Source of the DNA: Thalassospira tepidiphila MCCC 1A03514
GTDB lineage: Bacteria > Pseudomonadota > Alphaproteobacteria > Rhodospirillales > Thalassospiraceae
DNA: 64,000 bases
Assembly (NCBI RefSeq): GCF_001662875.1
Contig: NZ_JPVZ01000009.1
Coordinates: 1-64,000, forward strand
Direction: 5' to 3'
Both the position numbers and the translations under genes were made by a program. This document shows, in pieces, positions 17,631 through 27,447 of the stretch. Every line of letters starts with the position of its first letter. Position 1 is the stretch's first letter. A model generated the notes under the pieces. That model was not told where the DNA came from, did no database searches, and saw nothing but the letters and a program-made list of their open reading frames with translations.

Positions 17631-17803
17631 ATAATTTAGCCGATTTTCCCGAAATAAGCCAGTTGGGGTGAATGACTAAAAATCATTCGCACGGATTTCC
17701 CTGAGAATGAAAATCGGTTCGGTGAAATTGCCCTTTGCAAAGATCTTGTGCCCGGATGTTTTCGTACGACTCGCAACTGCCGTGCAATCAATTGAAGCAA
17801 AAC

Positions 17804-19381
17804 ATGAAGCAGCACTTTCAAACCATTCGTTTCATCCTTGGGGATCAACTGACACCGTCGCTTTCAAGCCTGAAGGACGCCGATCCCGATCAGGACCTGA
17901 TCGTCATGGCAGAGCCGCATGATGAGGCCACCTATGTCCCCCATCATCGCCAGAAAATCGTGATGATCCTGTCTGCGATGCGCCACTTTGCCGAGGAGTT
18001 GCGCGAAAACGGATTTCACGTCGCATATTTCGATTATCAAAACCATCCGACCAAATCCTTCACCGACGCCCTGAAAGCGGCCGTTACCGAGCACAACGTC
18101 AAAGAAGTCATCATCACCGAGCCCGGTGAATGGCGGGTCAAACATGAAATCGATACATGGTCCGAAGACCTTGATATCTCGGTTGATGTGCGCGCCGATG
18201 ACCGGTTCTTTGCCCCGCTTTCGGCATTCGAGGATTTTGCCAAGGACCGCAAGGAACTCCGGATGGAGTATTTCTATCGCGGTTTGCGACGCGATACCGG
18301 CATCCTGATGGAACCCGATGGCAAGCCGGTTGGCGGACAATGGAACTTTGATCACGACAACCGCAAAAGCCTGCCCGATGATGTGACGCCCCCGACGCCA
18401 AAGACATTTGCACCCGACAAAATCACGCAAGGTTTGCTTGATCGCGTTTGCGATGACTTCCCCGATGCACTGGGGGATGTTGCGTCATTTGGCTGGCCGG
18501 TCACCCGCCAAGATGCGCTTGCGGCACTTGATCATTTCATGAAGCATCGCTTGGCGCAGTTTGGCGATTACCAGGATGCAATGACGGTCAAAAGTGCCAC
18601 CCTTTATCATTCCCTGATCAGTCCGTGCCTCAATACCGGGCTGTTGTTGCCTGATGAAGTCTGCCGGGCGGCCGAGAAGGCCTATCATGAGGGCAAGGCA
18701 CCGCTGAATGCGGTTGAGGGGTTTATTCGCCAGATCCTTGGTTGGCGGGAATATGTCCGCGGGCTTTACTGGTATCTTGGCCCGGATTACGGCAGCGGCA
18801 ATCATTTTGATGCCAAACGCCCCCTGCCCGAATTCTTCTGGGATGGCGATGTGCCGATGAATTGCCTGAAACAGGCGATTGGTGAAACGCTTGAAAATGC
18901 CTATGCCCACCACATTCAGCGCTTGATGGTGATTGGCAATTTTTCCCTGCTGGCCGGGCTTGATCCCAAAGAAGTCTGCGACTGGTATCTGGCGGTCTAT
19001 ATCGATGCGTTTGAATGGGTTGAGCTTCCCAACACCTTTGGCATGGCGCTTTATGCCGATGGCGGCAAGATGGCATCAAAGCCCTATGCGGCCAGCGGCA
19101 AATATATCGACCGCATGTCGGATTACTGTAAGGACTGCCAGTACAACCCGCGCAACAACACTGGCAAGGATGCCTGCCCGTTTAATGCGCTTTACTGGCA
19201 TTTTTTGGATCGCAACGCCGACAAACTTGGCAACAATCCGCGCCTTGGCATGCCATACCGCAACTGGGCCCGCATGAAGGACGACAATAAGCGCGATCTG
19301 ATCGCACAGGCCGACGCATTCTTGCGCAAACTTGATGATGGCAAGTTTGATACCGTATCAGAACAAGGCAGCCTTTTCTGA
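17804..19381 (+). CDS. Iron-sulfur cryptochrome/(6-4) photolyase (PhrB/FeS-BCP type)
   Basis: A 525-residue flavoprotein of the deoxyribodipyrimidine photolyase-related family, which repairs (6-4) photoproducts in light. It begins with the family N-terminus RFILGDQL. Four cysteines, C354, C442, C445 and C458, match the [4Fe-4S] ligands of Agrobacterium PhrB (350, 438, 441, 454) with a constant offset of four. The frame can be read from a TTG at 17735 or an ATG at 17756, but family alignment favours the ATG at 17804. It ends three bases from the stop of a second photolyase on the other strand. Confidence 0.9.
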   Translation: MKQHFQTIRFILGDQLTPSLSSLKDADPDQDLIVMAEPHDEATYVPHHRQKIVMILSAMRHFAEELRENGFHVAYFDYQNHPTKSFTDALKAAVTEHNVKEVIITEPGEWRVKHEIDTWSEDLDISVDVRADDRFFAPLSAFEDFAKDRKELRMEYFYRGLRRDTGILMEPDGKPVGGQWNFDHDNRKSLPDDVTPPTPKTFAPDKITQGLLDRVCDDFPDALGDVASFGWPVTRQDALAALDHFMKHRLAQFGDYQDAMTVKSATLYHSLISPCLNTGLLLPDEVCRAAEKAYHEGKAPLNAVEGFIRQILGWREYVRGLYWYLGPDYGSGNHFDAKRPLPEFFWDGDVPMNCLKQAIGETLENAYAHHIQRLMVIGNFSLLAGLDPKEVCDWYLAVYIDAFEWVELPNTFGMALYADGGKMASKPYAASGKYIDRMSDYCKDCQYNPRNNTGKDACPFNALYWHFLDRNADKLGNNPRLGMPYRNWARMKDDNKRDLIAQADAFLRKLDDGKFDTVSEQGSLF

Positions 19382-19384
19382 GGC

Positions 19385-20932
19385 TTAGAAATCAAACGTG
19401 ATCTGTTGATCGGGTTTATCGCTCCCAGATGGTGGCCGTTTCTGTTTAAAGGTTCGGCTGCCATGCTGCTTGACGATTTGCTGTGCCTGATCGCGGAAAT
19501 CATCATTTTTGCGAATGGCCCAGATGTTGGTGCGGGCATGTCGGGCGGCGGCCATGTGATCGACAATCGGCGCTGAATAATGTTTTCCGATCTCAACGCC
19601 CAGATCGATCTGTTCAATCGGGGCAAGGCGCCAGGGTTCGTGAATGAAGGCGTCCGGAACGTCACGCAATTCCGGCACCCAACGGCGGATAAAGTCACCA
19701 TGGGGGTCCTGATCATTGGATTGTTTGACCGGGTTATAGATGCGTGGCGTGTTGATCCCGGTCGTGCCTGATTGCATCTGAATTTGCGGGTAATGAATGC
19801 CCGGTTCGTAATCGACAAATTGCTGTGCGAGATGCAATGCGGGTTCACGCCAATGTTGCCAAAGCTGATAGCTGACAAAGGCTGTCAGCATCGCGCGCAT
19901 CCTGAAATTGATCCAGCCTGTGTGATCAAGGGCGCGCATGCAGGCATCAATAAACGGAAATCCGGTTTTGCCCGCTTTCCATGCCAGAAGTCCCGGATCA
20001 TCGGGATGATCAGGCCGCAAACCGCTATAGGCCGGTTGCAGGTTTTCGATTTCGATCTTCGGTGTGGTTTCAAGTTTCTGGACGAAATGACAATGCCAGT
20101 GCAGCCGGCTTTCATATGCCTTTAGCGCGGAAAGAAACCCTTTGGGGCGATCTGTTGCAGGCATGGCATGGATATCGCACCGTCTTTCACGCACGGCATG
20201 AATGATTTCGCGCAAGGATACTGTGCCATAGGCAATATGCGGACTTAGCCGTGAACAGCTTTCAAATGCGGTTCGGGGCGATGACATTTCGCGGTGATAT
20301 CTCTGCCCGCGATAGCCAAGAAAACTGTCAAGCAACCGCATCCCCGCACGACGTCCACCACCCTGCGGGTCATTGCAAGGTGCGGAAAGGTGTGCAGTCG
20401 GGTGTTCGGGAATTGAGCCGGGATCAAGATCAACAGCAGGTGTTTGAAACCGCACCTGCCCGGTCGGTGGGCTGGCAAAAAACGCCTGCCATGCCCCGTG
20501 CCAGTGAACGCGATCAAGCCTGCCGCGGATGACCGCGAACTGCCGATGTTCACGGAATGCAATGCCATTTTGGCGAGCCCAATCCGAGACAGCCAGATCA
20601 CGTTTGAACGTCCAGAGATTGCCCGTTTCTTCGTGTGCATGAATGGCACGGATATCAAATGTGTCGGCGAGCCCGGTCAAAACATCAACAACATCGCCAA
20701 CCCGCACGGCAAGCGATTGACCAAGCGCACGGGCATCAGACGCCAGTTCATCAAGCGACGCGCGGATAAACTGCCAATGCCGTGCTGATGTGTCTGGCAG
20801 CCGCCAATAATCGGGCTCAACGACATAAAGCAACACAACCGGATATCCGGCAGCAATCGCCCCATTCAGCGCCGCATGATCATGCAGACGCAAGTCGCGC
20901 TTTAACCAGACAATTGTGATGGGTGGGCGCAT
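19385..20932 (-). CDS. Cryptochrome/DNA photolyase family protein
   Basis: A 515-residue FAD protein of the classical photolyase/cryptochrome family. The N-terminal antenna domain starts [16 protein letters not shown]. The FAD-binding helical domain contains [66 protein letters not shown] (split across about 310-350) and the NPVKQS loop. It may act as a pyrimidine-dimer photolyase or as a photoreceptor; the subtype is not certain, since [10 protein letters not shown] is not the commonest class I form. The start may be the ATG at 20932 or a GTG at 20941. It is convergent with the iron-sulfur photolyase. Confidence 0.85.
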   Translation of the reverse strand: MRPPITIVWLKRDLRLHDHAALNGAIAAGYPVVLLYVVEPDYWRLPDTSARHWQFIRASLDELASDARALGQSLAVRVGDVVDVLTGLADTFDIRAIHAHEETGNLWTFKRDLAVSDWARQNGIAFREHRQFAVIRGRLDRVHWHGAWQAFFASPPTGQVRFQTPAVDLDPGSIPEHPTAHLSAPCNDPQGGGRRAGMRLLDSFLGYRGQRYHREMSSPRTAFESCSRLSPHIAYGTVSLREIIHAVRERRCDIHAMPATDRPKGFLSALKAYESRLHWHCHFVQKLETTPKIEIENLQPAYSGLRPDHPDDPGLLAWKAGKTGFPFIDACMRALDHTGWINFRMRAMLTAFVSYQLWQHWREPALHLAQQFVDYEPGIHYPQIQMQSGTTGINTPRIYNPVKQSNDQDPHGDFIRRWVPELRDVPDAFIHEPWRLAPIEQIDLGVEIGKHYSAPIVDHMAAARHARTNIWAIRKNDDFRDQAQQIVKQHGSRTFKQKRPPSGSDKPDQQITFDF

Positions 20933-21096
20933 CAGCACCACCCAACGACAACAGTTGCATCAGGTGTGGTGGACAGACTTAGAATGCGGAAACAAAACAG
21001 CGGCATGCAAACGGAACTCGCAATCACAAGAACATTGCTTCCATACGCTGCGTGACTTTGTCCGGATTGGTTTGCCCCAGAGTGTCGCCCAGGAAC

Positions 21097-21123
21097 ACAA
21101 AAAGCCGGACTTGTGTCCGGCTT
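21097..21123 (-). terminator. Terminator of the DUF1127 gene
   Basis: A perfect 9-bp stem (21102-21110 with 21115-21123, 4-nt loop) is followed on the minus strand by five T. It lies 45 bases after the stop of the small DUF1127 gene. Confidence 0.88.
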
Positions 21124-21168
21124 CCGCATTGGCAATCCCGATTGACGGGTGCCTATATGGTGCGAGCG

Positions 21169-21333
21169 TTATGCAATCGCGTCACGTGCTGCTTTACGAG
21201 CAACGTCTTTGATCTGCCACTGGGAAATCCCGACATCATCAAGATCGCGCTTATCAAGGCCGTAAAGTTCATTCGCGACCGAGCGTGCATAGGCCCAACG
21301 GCGAACAGCAACAAGAATACTGGACAGGAACAT
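21169..21333 (-). CDS. Small DUF1127 protein
   Basis: A 54-residue basic protein of the DUF1127 family, starting MFLSSILVAVRRWAY and containing the family core ELYGLDKRDLDDVGISQWQI. Small DUF1127 proteins in alphaproteobacteria have been linked to RNA turnover, stress and phosphate or carbon metabolism; the role here is not known. The ATG at 21333 has a strong AAGGAGG at good spacing, so the longer frame reaching 21399 is not used. It is monocistronic with its own terminator. The spacer 21334-21631 upstream holds its promoter; I see nothing else there. Confidence 0.9.
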   Translation of the reverse strand: MFLSSILVAVRRWAYARSVANELYGLDKRDLDDVGISQWQIKDVARKAARDAIA

Positions 21334-21631
21334 GTTGAACCTCCTTGGGTTACTATTTTGAATGCTGCCTTGGAGGTAACCTCCAACTGTCTGGCGCATT
21401 CATCAGCTTGCTTCGCGTTGCAATATGTCGAAATTCCACTTGATCCTCAACCACCAAAAAATGCATATCATCTGTGCCATTTATTCACAGATAAACACAC
21501 ATGAACAAACCATACCCGACAATCCGTGGCTGATACGGCGATTAAGTATGATGTTTTGAGTTGAAATATACCTGAACGCGCATAGTGCAGCGCAGCATTT
21601 TCGCCAGATTTTCAGACCAAAACACCCTGCC

Positions 21632-22834
21632 CTAGGCGTTGCCCTCTGCAACCTTGGCAAAAGGCAAAGCCGATTGAAGGGCATGGACGGTAAGCGGCGC
21701 GGCAACGCCTTTGACCGCGAAGTCACCACAGCAAACCGTCGGCTCGGTGATGTGGCTTGCCAGAACATCTGACATCAACAAGGGTGTGCCGATCTGTTTG
21801 GTCAGGCTTTCCAGACGGGCTGTCCGGTTTACCGCCACCCCCATCACGGTGAAATCCAGTCGGTGGGTACCACCAACATTGCCATAGACCACTTCGCCGT
21901 AATGAAGCCCGACGCCAAAGCGAAGGATTGGCAGTCCTTCTTCCAAACGTTTCCGGTTCACATTTTCCAGATCGGCCAAGGCGGCCTTTGCCGCACGCAC
22001 GGCGTTTTCACAGACACTTTCGGCGGATTGATTGTTTTCCTGGGCAAAGACAATCAGCATCGCATCGCCGACAAAACGCAAAATTTCGCCCCCGTGGGCG
22101 CGCACGGCACGTTCGACCGTTTCAAAATAGACATTAAGACTGTCAAGCAGCTGTTCGACCGACAGGGTTTCGGTCATCACCGTGAAATCGCGCACATCAC
22201 TGAACCAAAGGGCAGCACGAATGGTTTCACCGTCGCCGCGACGAATATGACCATGCATGACCCGCGCACCCGTGCGTTCGCCCAGATAGGTATCAAGCAA
22301 CGAATGTTCGATCCGTTTGGTCACATGCAGTTCAAGCACCCCGCCAACGTGATCCAGTAATCCTTCGAAACAGGCGATTTCGCTATCATCGAAACCGTCG
22401 GGCTGATCTGTTGCGATGGTCATAACGCACCAGCGGCCGCCACTGAACCGAATGCGGGTACAATAATAGTCGGTCAACCCCATGCCGATCAGTTCGCCGA
22501 CGAGCGGGTGATGATCGGCCGGATTGACCCTGGCAAGGTGAATGCGCACCGGGCCACCATGCAGGTTCACGTCTTCGACCGGGCTTCCGATGTAAGAACC
22601 GCTTTCATGAATGCCGTGGGTGGCCTCCCACAGACGGGCCCCGTGTTCGCGATCCCAAAGAAACGACCAGACGGCGACTTGCGGATGGAGTGCCTCCATC
22701 GAGCAGCGCATGCGTGCAATATGAAATCCTTGGGCGTTGAGCCGCGTCATCAGTTGGTCAAGGAAGGCATTTGCATCCTCGATCAGGCGACCTTCTTTGG
22801 CAATCCAGTCGATAACAGGTGCGCTATTCCACAT
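21632..22834 (-). CDS. Class III adenylate/guanylate cyclase with an unassigned N-terminal domain
   Basis: Makes a cyclic nucleotide, probably cAMP. The C-terminal catalytic domain (about 205-390) has the two metal-binding aspartates D213 (FSDVRDF) and D257 (FVGDAML), and the transition-state Asn/Arg in VNRTARLE. The usual base-recognising lysine before GDA is arginine (R253), while the following DFT keeps the aspartate typical of adenylate cyclases. The first 200 residues have no transmembrane segment and no domain I recognise. AGAGGA precedes the ATG. It is divergent from the sugar ABC operon. Confidence 0.88.
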   Translation of the reverse strand: MWNSAPVIDWIAKEGRLIEDANAFLDQLMTRLNAQGFHIARMRCSMEALHPQVAVWSFLWDREHGARLWEATHGIHESGSYIGSPVEDVNLHGGPVRIHLARVNPADHHPLVGELIGMGLTDYYCTRIRFSGGRWCVMTIATDQPDGFDDSEIACFEGLLDHVGGVLELHVTKRIEHSLLDTYLGERTGARVMHGHIRRGDGETIRAALWFSDVRDFTVMTETLSVEQLLDSLNVYFETVERAVRAHGGEILRFVGDAMLIVFAQENNQSAESVCENAVRAAKAALADLENVNRKRLEEGLPILRFGVGLHYGEVVYGNVGGTHRLDFTVMGVAVNRTARLESLTKQIGTPLLMSDVLASHITEPTVCCGDFAVKGVAAPLTVHALQSALPFAKVAEGNA

Positions 22835-22977
22835 GGCCGTCCTCTATTCCCCTGTTATCGCATGATAATCACGACTAAATTCAATGCACTTATTCCGATG
22901 CGTCACAGCTTTAATGCCGACAAACGCCCTAATTGTTTTTGCTGCTCTGCAATATATTAGCGATGTATATTGCCAAT

Positions 22978-22988
22978 TTTGTAACAAA
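22978..22988. promoter_or_regulatory. Candidate operator upstream of the sugar ABC operon
   Basis: The inverted repeat TTTGTAACAAA has perfect 5-bp arms. It lies about 110 bases upstream of the binding-protein start, within the 266-bp divergent region shared with the cyclase gene. A related ctgttacagttttg follows at about 23016-23029. It could be bound by the nearby two-component regulator, but that is only a guess. Confidence 0.3.
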
Positions 22989-23100
22989 GTGTTTCAGTTC
23001 GCAATCTGGAAACGCCCTGTTACAGTTTTGTGGATGCATTGTGCCCCTTCTCGCAGCATGTTGTCGCTGCAAATGGTTAAAAGCCAGGGAGGAAACCTAG

Positions 23101-24363
23101 ATGTATCTGCGCAAAACCATCCTCGCCACTGGTGTGGCGTTTTCTGCACTCGCGACTGCTAACTTTGCTCATGCCGAGCCGACCGCTGAAGTTCTGCACT
23201 GGTGGACTTCGGGCGGCGAAGCAAAAGCTGTCGCATCCCTTAAAGAAGATTTCGAAGCCAATGGCGGCACCTGGGTTGATAGCCCGGTCGCTGGTGGTGC
23301 TGGCGATGCAGCCATGACCGTTCTGCGTTCGCGCGTTCTGTCGGGTGATGCACCGGCTGCTGTTCAGCTTAAAGGTCCGGCAATTCAGGAATGGGCCGAA
23401 CAGGGTGCCCTTGCTGATCTCAATGACGTTGCCGCTGCTGAAGGTTGGGATGACGTTATCCCGGCTGCGATCCAGGACGTTATGAAATACGAAGGCGACT
23501 ATGTTGCTGTTCCGGTAAACGTACACCGCGTTGACTGGATCTGGGCAAACCCGACCCTTCTGGCAAAAGTTGGTGCCGATTCCGCACCGACCACCTGGGA
23601 CGAGTTCAACGCCCTTGCTGACAAACTCCAGGCTGCTGGCATCACGCCGGTTGCCCATGGTGGTCAGCCGTGGCAGGACGCAACCGTCTTCGAAACCGTC
23701 GTTCTTGGCCTTGGCGGCCCGGAATTCTTCCAGAGCGCTCTGGTTGATCTCGACGAAGACGCACTGAACTCCGACACCATGAAAGCGGTGTTTGACCAGA
23801 TGCGCAAAATCCGCGGTTATGTCGATGCCGACTTCCCGGGTCGTGACTGGAACCTTGCAACCGCAATGGTCATGAATGGCGAAGCCGCCATGCAGATCAT
23901 GGGTGACTGGGCAAAAGGCGAATTCCTTGCTGCTGGCAAAGTACCGGGCAAAGACTTCATCTGTGCAGCAACCCCGTCTGAAAACGGCTACCTGTTCAAC
24001 GTTGACAGCTTTGCCATGTTCAACGTTTCGGGCGACGACAAGGTCGCTGGCCAGAAACTGCTTGCCGAACTGATTGTTGGCGAGAAGTTCCAGGAAACCT
24101 TCAACCTTCTCAAAGGTTCGATCCCGGCACGTTCAGGCGTTTCGCTTGATAAGTTCGATGATTGCGCCAAGAAGTCCGAAGCTGACCTTCAGGCCGCACA
24201 GGAAGCCGGTGGTTTCCTTCCGTCCATGGCACATGGCATGGCGCTTCGTGGCCACCTTGCAGGTGCGATCGTTGACGTCGTGACCGCACATTTCAACTCC
24301 GACATGTCGTCTGACGAAGCCGTCTCGCGTCTGGTCGAAGCTGTTGAACTGGCCAAAGACTAA
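23101..24363 (+). CDS. Sugar ABC transporter substrate-binding protein
   Basis: A periplasmic receptor of 420 residues with a Sec signal peptide (cleavage after about AHA, residue 25). The mature part opens AEVLHWWTSGGEAKAV, as in the glucose/mannose-type binding proteins (GtsA-like, family 1 solute-binding proteins). AGGGAGG lies 8 bases upstream. It is the first gene of a transporter operon with two permeases and an ATPase, and is separated from the first permease by a G+C-rich hairpin. Glucose or a related hexose is likely from family resemblance and from the linked two-component system, but the substrate is not proven. Confidence 0.92.
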   Translation: MYLRKTILATGVAFSALATANFAHAEPTAEVLHWWTSGGEAKAVASLKEDFEANGGTWVDSPVAGGAGDAAMTVLRSRVLSGDAPAAVQLKGPAIQEWAEQGALADLNDVAAAEGWDDVIPAAIQDVMKYEGDYVAVPVNVHRVDWIWANPTLLAKVGADSAPTTWDEFNALADKLQAAGITPVAHGGQPWQDATVFETVVLGLGGPEFFQSALVDLDEDALNSDTMKAVFDQMRKIRGYVDADFPGRDWNLATAMVMNGEAAMQIMGDWAKGEFLAAGKVPGKDFICAATPSENGYLFNVDSFAMFNVSGDDKVAGQKLLAELIVGEKFQETFNLLKGSIPARSGVSLDKFDDCAKKSEADLQAAQEAGGFLPSMAHGMALRGHLAGAIVDVVTAHFNSDMSSDEAVSRLVEAVELAKD

Positions 24364-24402
24364 TCTCATCTGATCAGTACAATCTGAGATATGAGCAATT
24401 TG

Positions 24403-24430
24403 CAGGCCCCGGAATTTCCGGGGCCTGTTT
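24403..24430 (+). other. Hairpin between binding-protein and permease genes
   Basis: A perfect 10-bp stem (24403-24412 with 24418-24427, 5-nt loop) followed by only three T. It lies 40 bases after the binding-protein stop and 34 before the first permease. It most likely stabilises the binding-protein mRNA or partly terminates transcription, giving more receptor than permease. Confidence 0.75.
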
Positions 24431-24460
24431 CCCACTCATTTAACTTTTGAGGCAAAGGTT

Positions 24461-25369
24461 ATGGGGGCTTCTCAAAGCACCGAAAGCAACCTGACGGCCA
24501 GCATCCAGCGTCATCTGTCCAAGATCGTTGTTGCACCGTCCTTTGCTGCGTCCCTGTTTTTTGTCTACGGGTTCATCCTGTGGACCGGCTATATGGCGTT
24601 TTCCAAGTCGCGCATGCTTCCCGTCTGGGATTGGGCAGGGCTTCGGCAATATGAACGTCTGTGGCAGATGGAACGCTGGCATGTTGCCATTGAAAACCTG
24701 CTGATCTTTGGCGGTCTGTTTATCGTGACCTGCCTGATCATCGGGTGCCTTCTGGCAGTTCTTCTTGATCAGCGTATTCGCGCCGAAGGTGCGCTTCGTA
24801 CGATCTTCCTTTATCCGATGGCCCTGTCCTTCATCGTGACGGGTACTGTCTGGAAATGGCTTCTTAATCCGGGCCTTGGCCTTGAAAGCATGATGCATGA
24901 CCTCGGCTGGACGAGCTTCAAGTTCGACTGGCTGGTCAATTCGGACATGGCGATCTACACGGTTGTGATCGCAGCAGTCTGGCAGGCATCGGGCTTTGTC
25001 ATGGCAATGTTCCTTGCGGCATTGCGCGGCGTCGATCAGGACATCATTCGCGCAGCCTATATGGACGGTGCCAGCCTGCCCCGGATCTATTTCGGTATCA
25101 TCATTCCGTCGATCCGCCCGGTTTTCCTGAGTGCGATCGTCGTTCTGGCCCACCTTGCCGTCAAAAGCTTTGACCTTGTCATTGCGCTCACCGGTGGTGG
25201 CCCGGGCTATTCATCCGATCTTCCGGCAACCTTCATGTACACGATGGCCTTCCAGCGTAACCAGCTTGGTGTTGGTGCCGCCAGTGCCATGATGATGCTG
25301 GCGACCGTTATGGCGATCATTGTGCCGTATCTGTATTCCGAACTGCGCGGAGGCAAGAAAAATGGCTGA
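24461..25369 (+). CDS. Sugar ABC transporter permease
   Basis: An inner-membrane permease of 302 residues with six predicted membrane segments and the EAA motif AYMDGASLPRIYFGIIIPSI (about 203-222), where the ATPase docks. It is of the MalF/UgpA class and pairs with the next gene. GAGG lies upstream of the ATG. Its stop codon overlaps the start of the second permease by 8 bases, indicating coupled translation. Confidence 0.93.
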   Translation: MGASQSTESNLTASIQRHLSKIVVAPSFAASLFFVYGFILWTGYMAFSKSRMLPVWDWAGLRQYERLWQMERWHVAIENLLIFGGLFIVTCLIIGCLLAVLLDQRIRAEGALRTIFLYPMALSFIVTGTVWKWLLNPGLGLESMMHDLGWTSFKFDWLVNSDMAIYTVVIAAVWQASGFVMAMFLAALRGVDQDIIRAAYMDGASLPRIYFGIIIPSIRPVFLSAIVVLAHLAVKSFDLVIALTGGGPGYSSDLPATFMYTMAFQRNQLGVGAASAMMMLATVMAIIVPYLYSELRGGKKNG

Positions 25370-26249
25370 TATTCAGACCTATAGCCACGATGCAGGCTGG
25401 AAACATACCGTTCTGCGCGGGTTGCTGTATCTTATTCTGATCCTGTTTGCGGCCTATTACCTTTTCCCGCTGATCGTCATGATTTCGACCTCGTTGAAGT
25501 CGCTTGACGAAATTCGTGAAGGGTCGCTGATTTCGCTGCCGCGTGTGGTGACGTTTGATGCATGGAACTATGCATGGAACGAAGCCTGCGTTGGTGTCGA
25601 ATGTACCGGGATCAAAATCTATTTCTGGAACTCGGTCAAAATGGCGATCCCAGCTGTTCTGATTTCGACCTTCCTTGGTGCGATCAACGGCTATGCGCTG
25701 ACCAAGTGGCGGTTCAAGGGGGCGAACATCGTCTTTGCCCTGCTGCTGTTTGGTTGCTTCATTCCGTTCCAGGTCGTTCTGCTGCCGATGTCACAGGTTC
25801 TTGGCAAGCTTGGTCTTGCCAGCTCTACCCCGGGCCTTGTTCTGGTCCACGTGGTTTACGGCCTGTGCTTCACCACCCTGTTCTTCCGGAACTACTACGT
25901 TTCGATTCCGGACGAACTGGTCAAGGCAGCCACCATTGACGGTGCCGGGTTCTTCACCATTTTCTGGCGCATTATTCTGCCGATCTCGACCCCGATCATC
26001 GTGGTTTCGGTCATCTGGCAGTTCACCCAGATCTGGAACGACTTCCTGTTCGGTGCCTCGTTTGCCTCTGGCGCAAACGCACCGATGACCGTCGCACTCA
26101 ACAATATCGTCAACACCACGACCGGCGTGAAACAGTACAACGTTGATATGGCAGCAGCCCTGCTGACCGGCCTTCCGACGTTGCTGGTTTATGTTCTCGC
26201 TGGCAAATACTTCGTCCGCGGCCTGACCGCCGGCTCGGTGAAGGGATAA
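25362..26249 (+). CDS. Sugar ABC transporter permease
   Basis: The second inner-membrane permease, 295 residues, of the MalG/UgpE class, with the EAA motif AATIDGAGFFTIFWRIILPI (about 190-209). The ATG at 25362 is preceded by GGAGGC inside the end of the upstream permease gene; an in-frame earlier start at 25320 is not needed. The ATPase gene begins five bases after its stop. Together with the other three genes it forms a complete importer. Confidence 0.93.
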   Translation: MADIQTYSHDAGWKHTVLRGLLYLILILFAAYYLFPLIVMISTSLKSLDEIREGSLISLPRVVTFDAWNYAWNEACVGVECTGIKIYFWNSVKMAIPAVLISTFLGAINGYALTKWRFKGANIVFALLLFGCFIPFQVVLLPMSQVLGKLGLASSTPGLVLVHVVYGLCFTTLFFRNYYVSIPDELVKAATIDGAGFFTIFWRIILPISTPIIVVSVIWQFTQIWNDFLFGASFASGANAPMTVALNNIVNTTTGVKQYNVDMAAALLTGLPTLLVYVLAGKYFVRGLTAGSVKG

Positions 26250-26253
26250 GCAA

Positions 26254-27366
26254 ATGGCATCACTCACCCTCGATAAAGTTCGCAAGGCTTTTGGCCCTGT
26301 CGAAGTTCTCAAGGAAATCAATCTGGCGATTGACGATGGCGAGTTTCTCGTCCTTGTTGGACCGTCGGGTTGCGGCAAATCGACCCTTCTGAACCTGATT
26401 GCAGGTCTGGAAACAGCCACCGACGGGGAAATCCGCATCGGGGATCGCGTTATCAACGACGTGCATCCCAAAGACCGTAACATCGCCATGGTGTTCCAGT
26501 CCTATGCGCTTTACCCGAACATGACGGTGCGCAAGAACATCACCTTTGGCCTCGAAATCCGTGGCGTTTCCAATCAGGAACGTGACAAGGCCGTTGCCGA
26601 TGTTGCCAAACTGCTTCAGATCGAAGCACTTCTGGATCGCAAACCGTCCCAACTTTCGGGTGGTCAGCGTCAACGTGTTGCCATGGGCCGCGCGCTTGTC
26701 CGTGATCCGGATATCTTCCTGTTTGACGAACCGCTTTCAAACCTTGATGCGAAACTGCGTGTCGACATGCGGACCGAGATCAAGAAGCTGCATCAGCGTC
26801 TTGGCTCGACCATCGTTTATGTCACCCACGACCAGATCGAAGCCATGACCCTGGCCTCGCGCATCGCGGTGATGAAGGACGGTATCCTCCAGCAGTTCGA
26901 TACGCCGCAGAACATCTATGAACGCCCGAACAACATGTTTGTGGCCGGCTTCATCGGATCGCCGTCGATGAACTTCATTGATGCGACCCTGACCGAAGAC
27001 AACGGCAAGCTGGCCCTGACCATTCCGCGCGATGGCAACCCGATTGTCCTGCCGCTGTTTGAGGCGCCGGAAAGCTATCGTGGTTATATCGGCAAGGATG
27101 TCGTGTTTGGCATTCGTCCCGAAGCCCTGACCCACAAACGTACCGGGTCGGACGAACCGGGCAGCCAGTATGTCAATTTCGACAGCAAGGTCGAAGTGAT
27201 CGAACCGACCGGTGCCGACACGATGACCGTGATCGAAATCGCCGGTAAGGAAATCGTGGCGCGCGTCCGTCCGGACCGTCAGCCGAAACCGGGCGAGAGC
27301 ATGACGTTCTCGGCCGACATGTCTCAGATCAGTCTGTTTGACCCGGATACCGAGTTGCGGATCTGA
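26254..27366 (+). CDS. Sugar ABC transporter ATPase (UgpC/MalK family)
   Basis: The energising subunit, 370 residues. Walker A GPSGCGKST (about 37-45), signature LSGGQRQRVAMGRAL, Walker B IFLFDEPLSNLDAKL and the switch histidine in VTHDQIEAM are all present. It has the C-terminal regulatory TOBE/OB extension typical of carbohydrate importers (about 240-370), with the conserved FGIRPEAL. It is the last gene of the operon, before a terminator. Confidence 0.95.
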   Translation: MASLTLDKVRKAFGPVEVLKEINLAIDDGEFLVLVGPSGCGKSTLLNLIAGLETATDGEIRIGDRVINDVHPKDRNIAMVFQSYALYPNMTVRKNITFGLEIRGVSNQERDKAVADVAKLLQIEALLDRKPSQLSGGQRQRVAMGRALVRDPDIFLFDEPLSNLDAKLRVDMRTEIKKLHQRLGSTIVYVTHDQIEAMTLASRIAVMKDGILQQFDTPQNIYERPNNMFVAGFIGSPSMNFIDATLTEDNGKLALTIPRDGNPIVLPLFEAPESYRGYIGKDVVFGIRPEALTHKRTGSDEPGSQYVNFDSKVEVIEPTGADTMTVIEIAGKEIVARVRPDRQPKPGESMTFSADMSQISLFDPDTELRI

Positions 27367-27373
27367 TCTGATT

Positions 27374-27412
27374 GGCGGGTGGTTCTGGGGGCCACCCGCC
27401 ATTCTTCTTTTT
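27374..27412 (+). terminator. Terminator of the sugar ABC operon
   Basis: A perfect 9-bp stem (27374-27382 with 27392-27400) followed by a T-rich stretch. It lies between the convergent ATPase and sensor kinase genes. Confidence 0.85.
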
Positions 27413-27447
27413 GGGCCCTGCTCCACCCGATACTGTTCGACTTCGGC

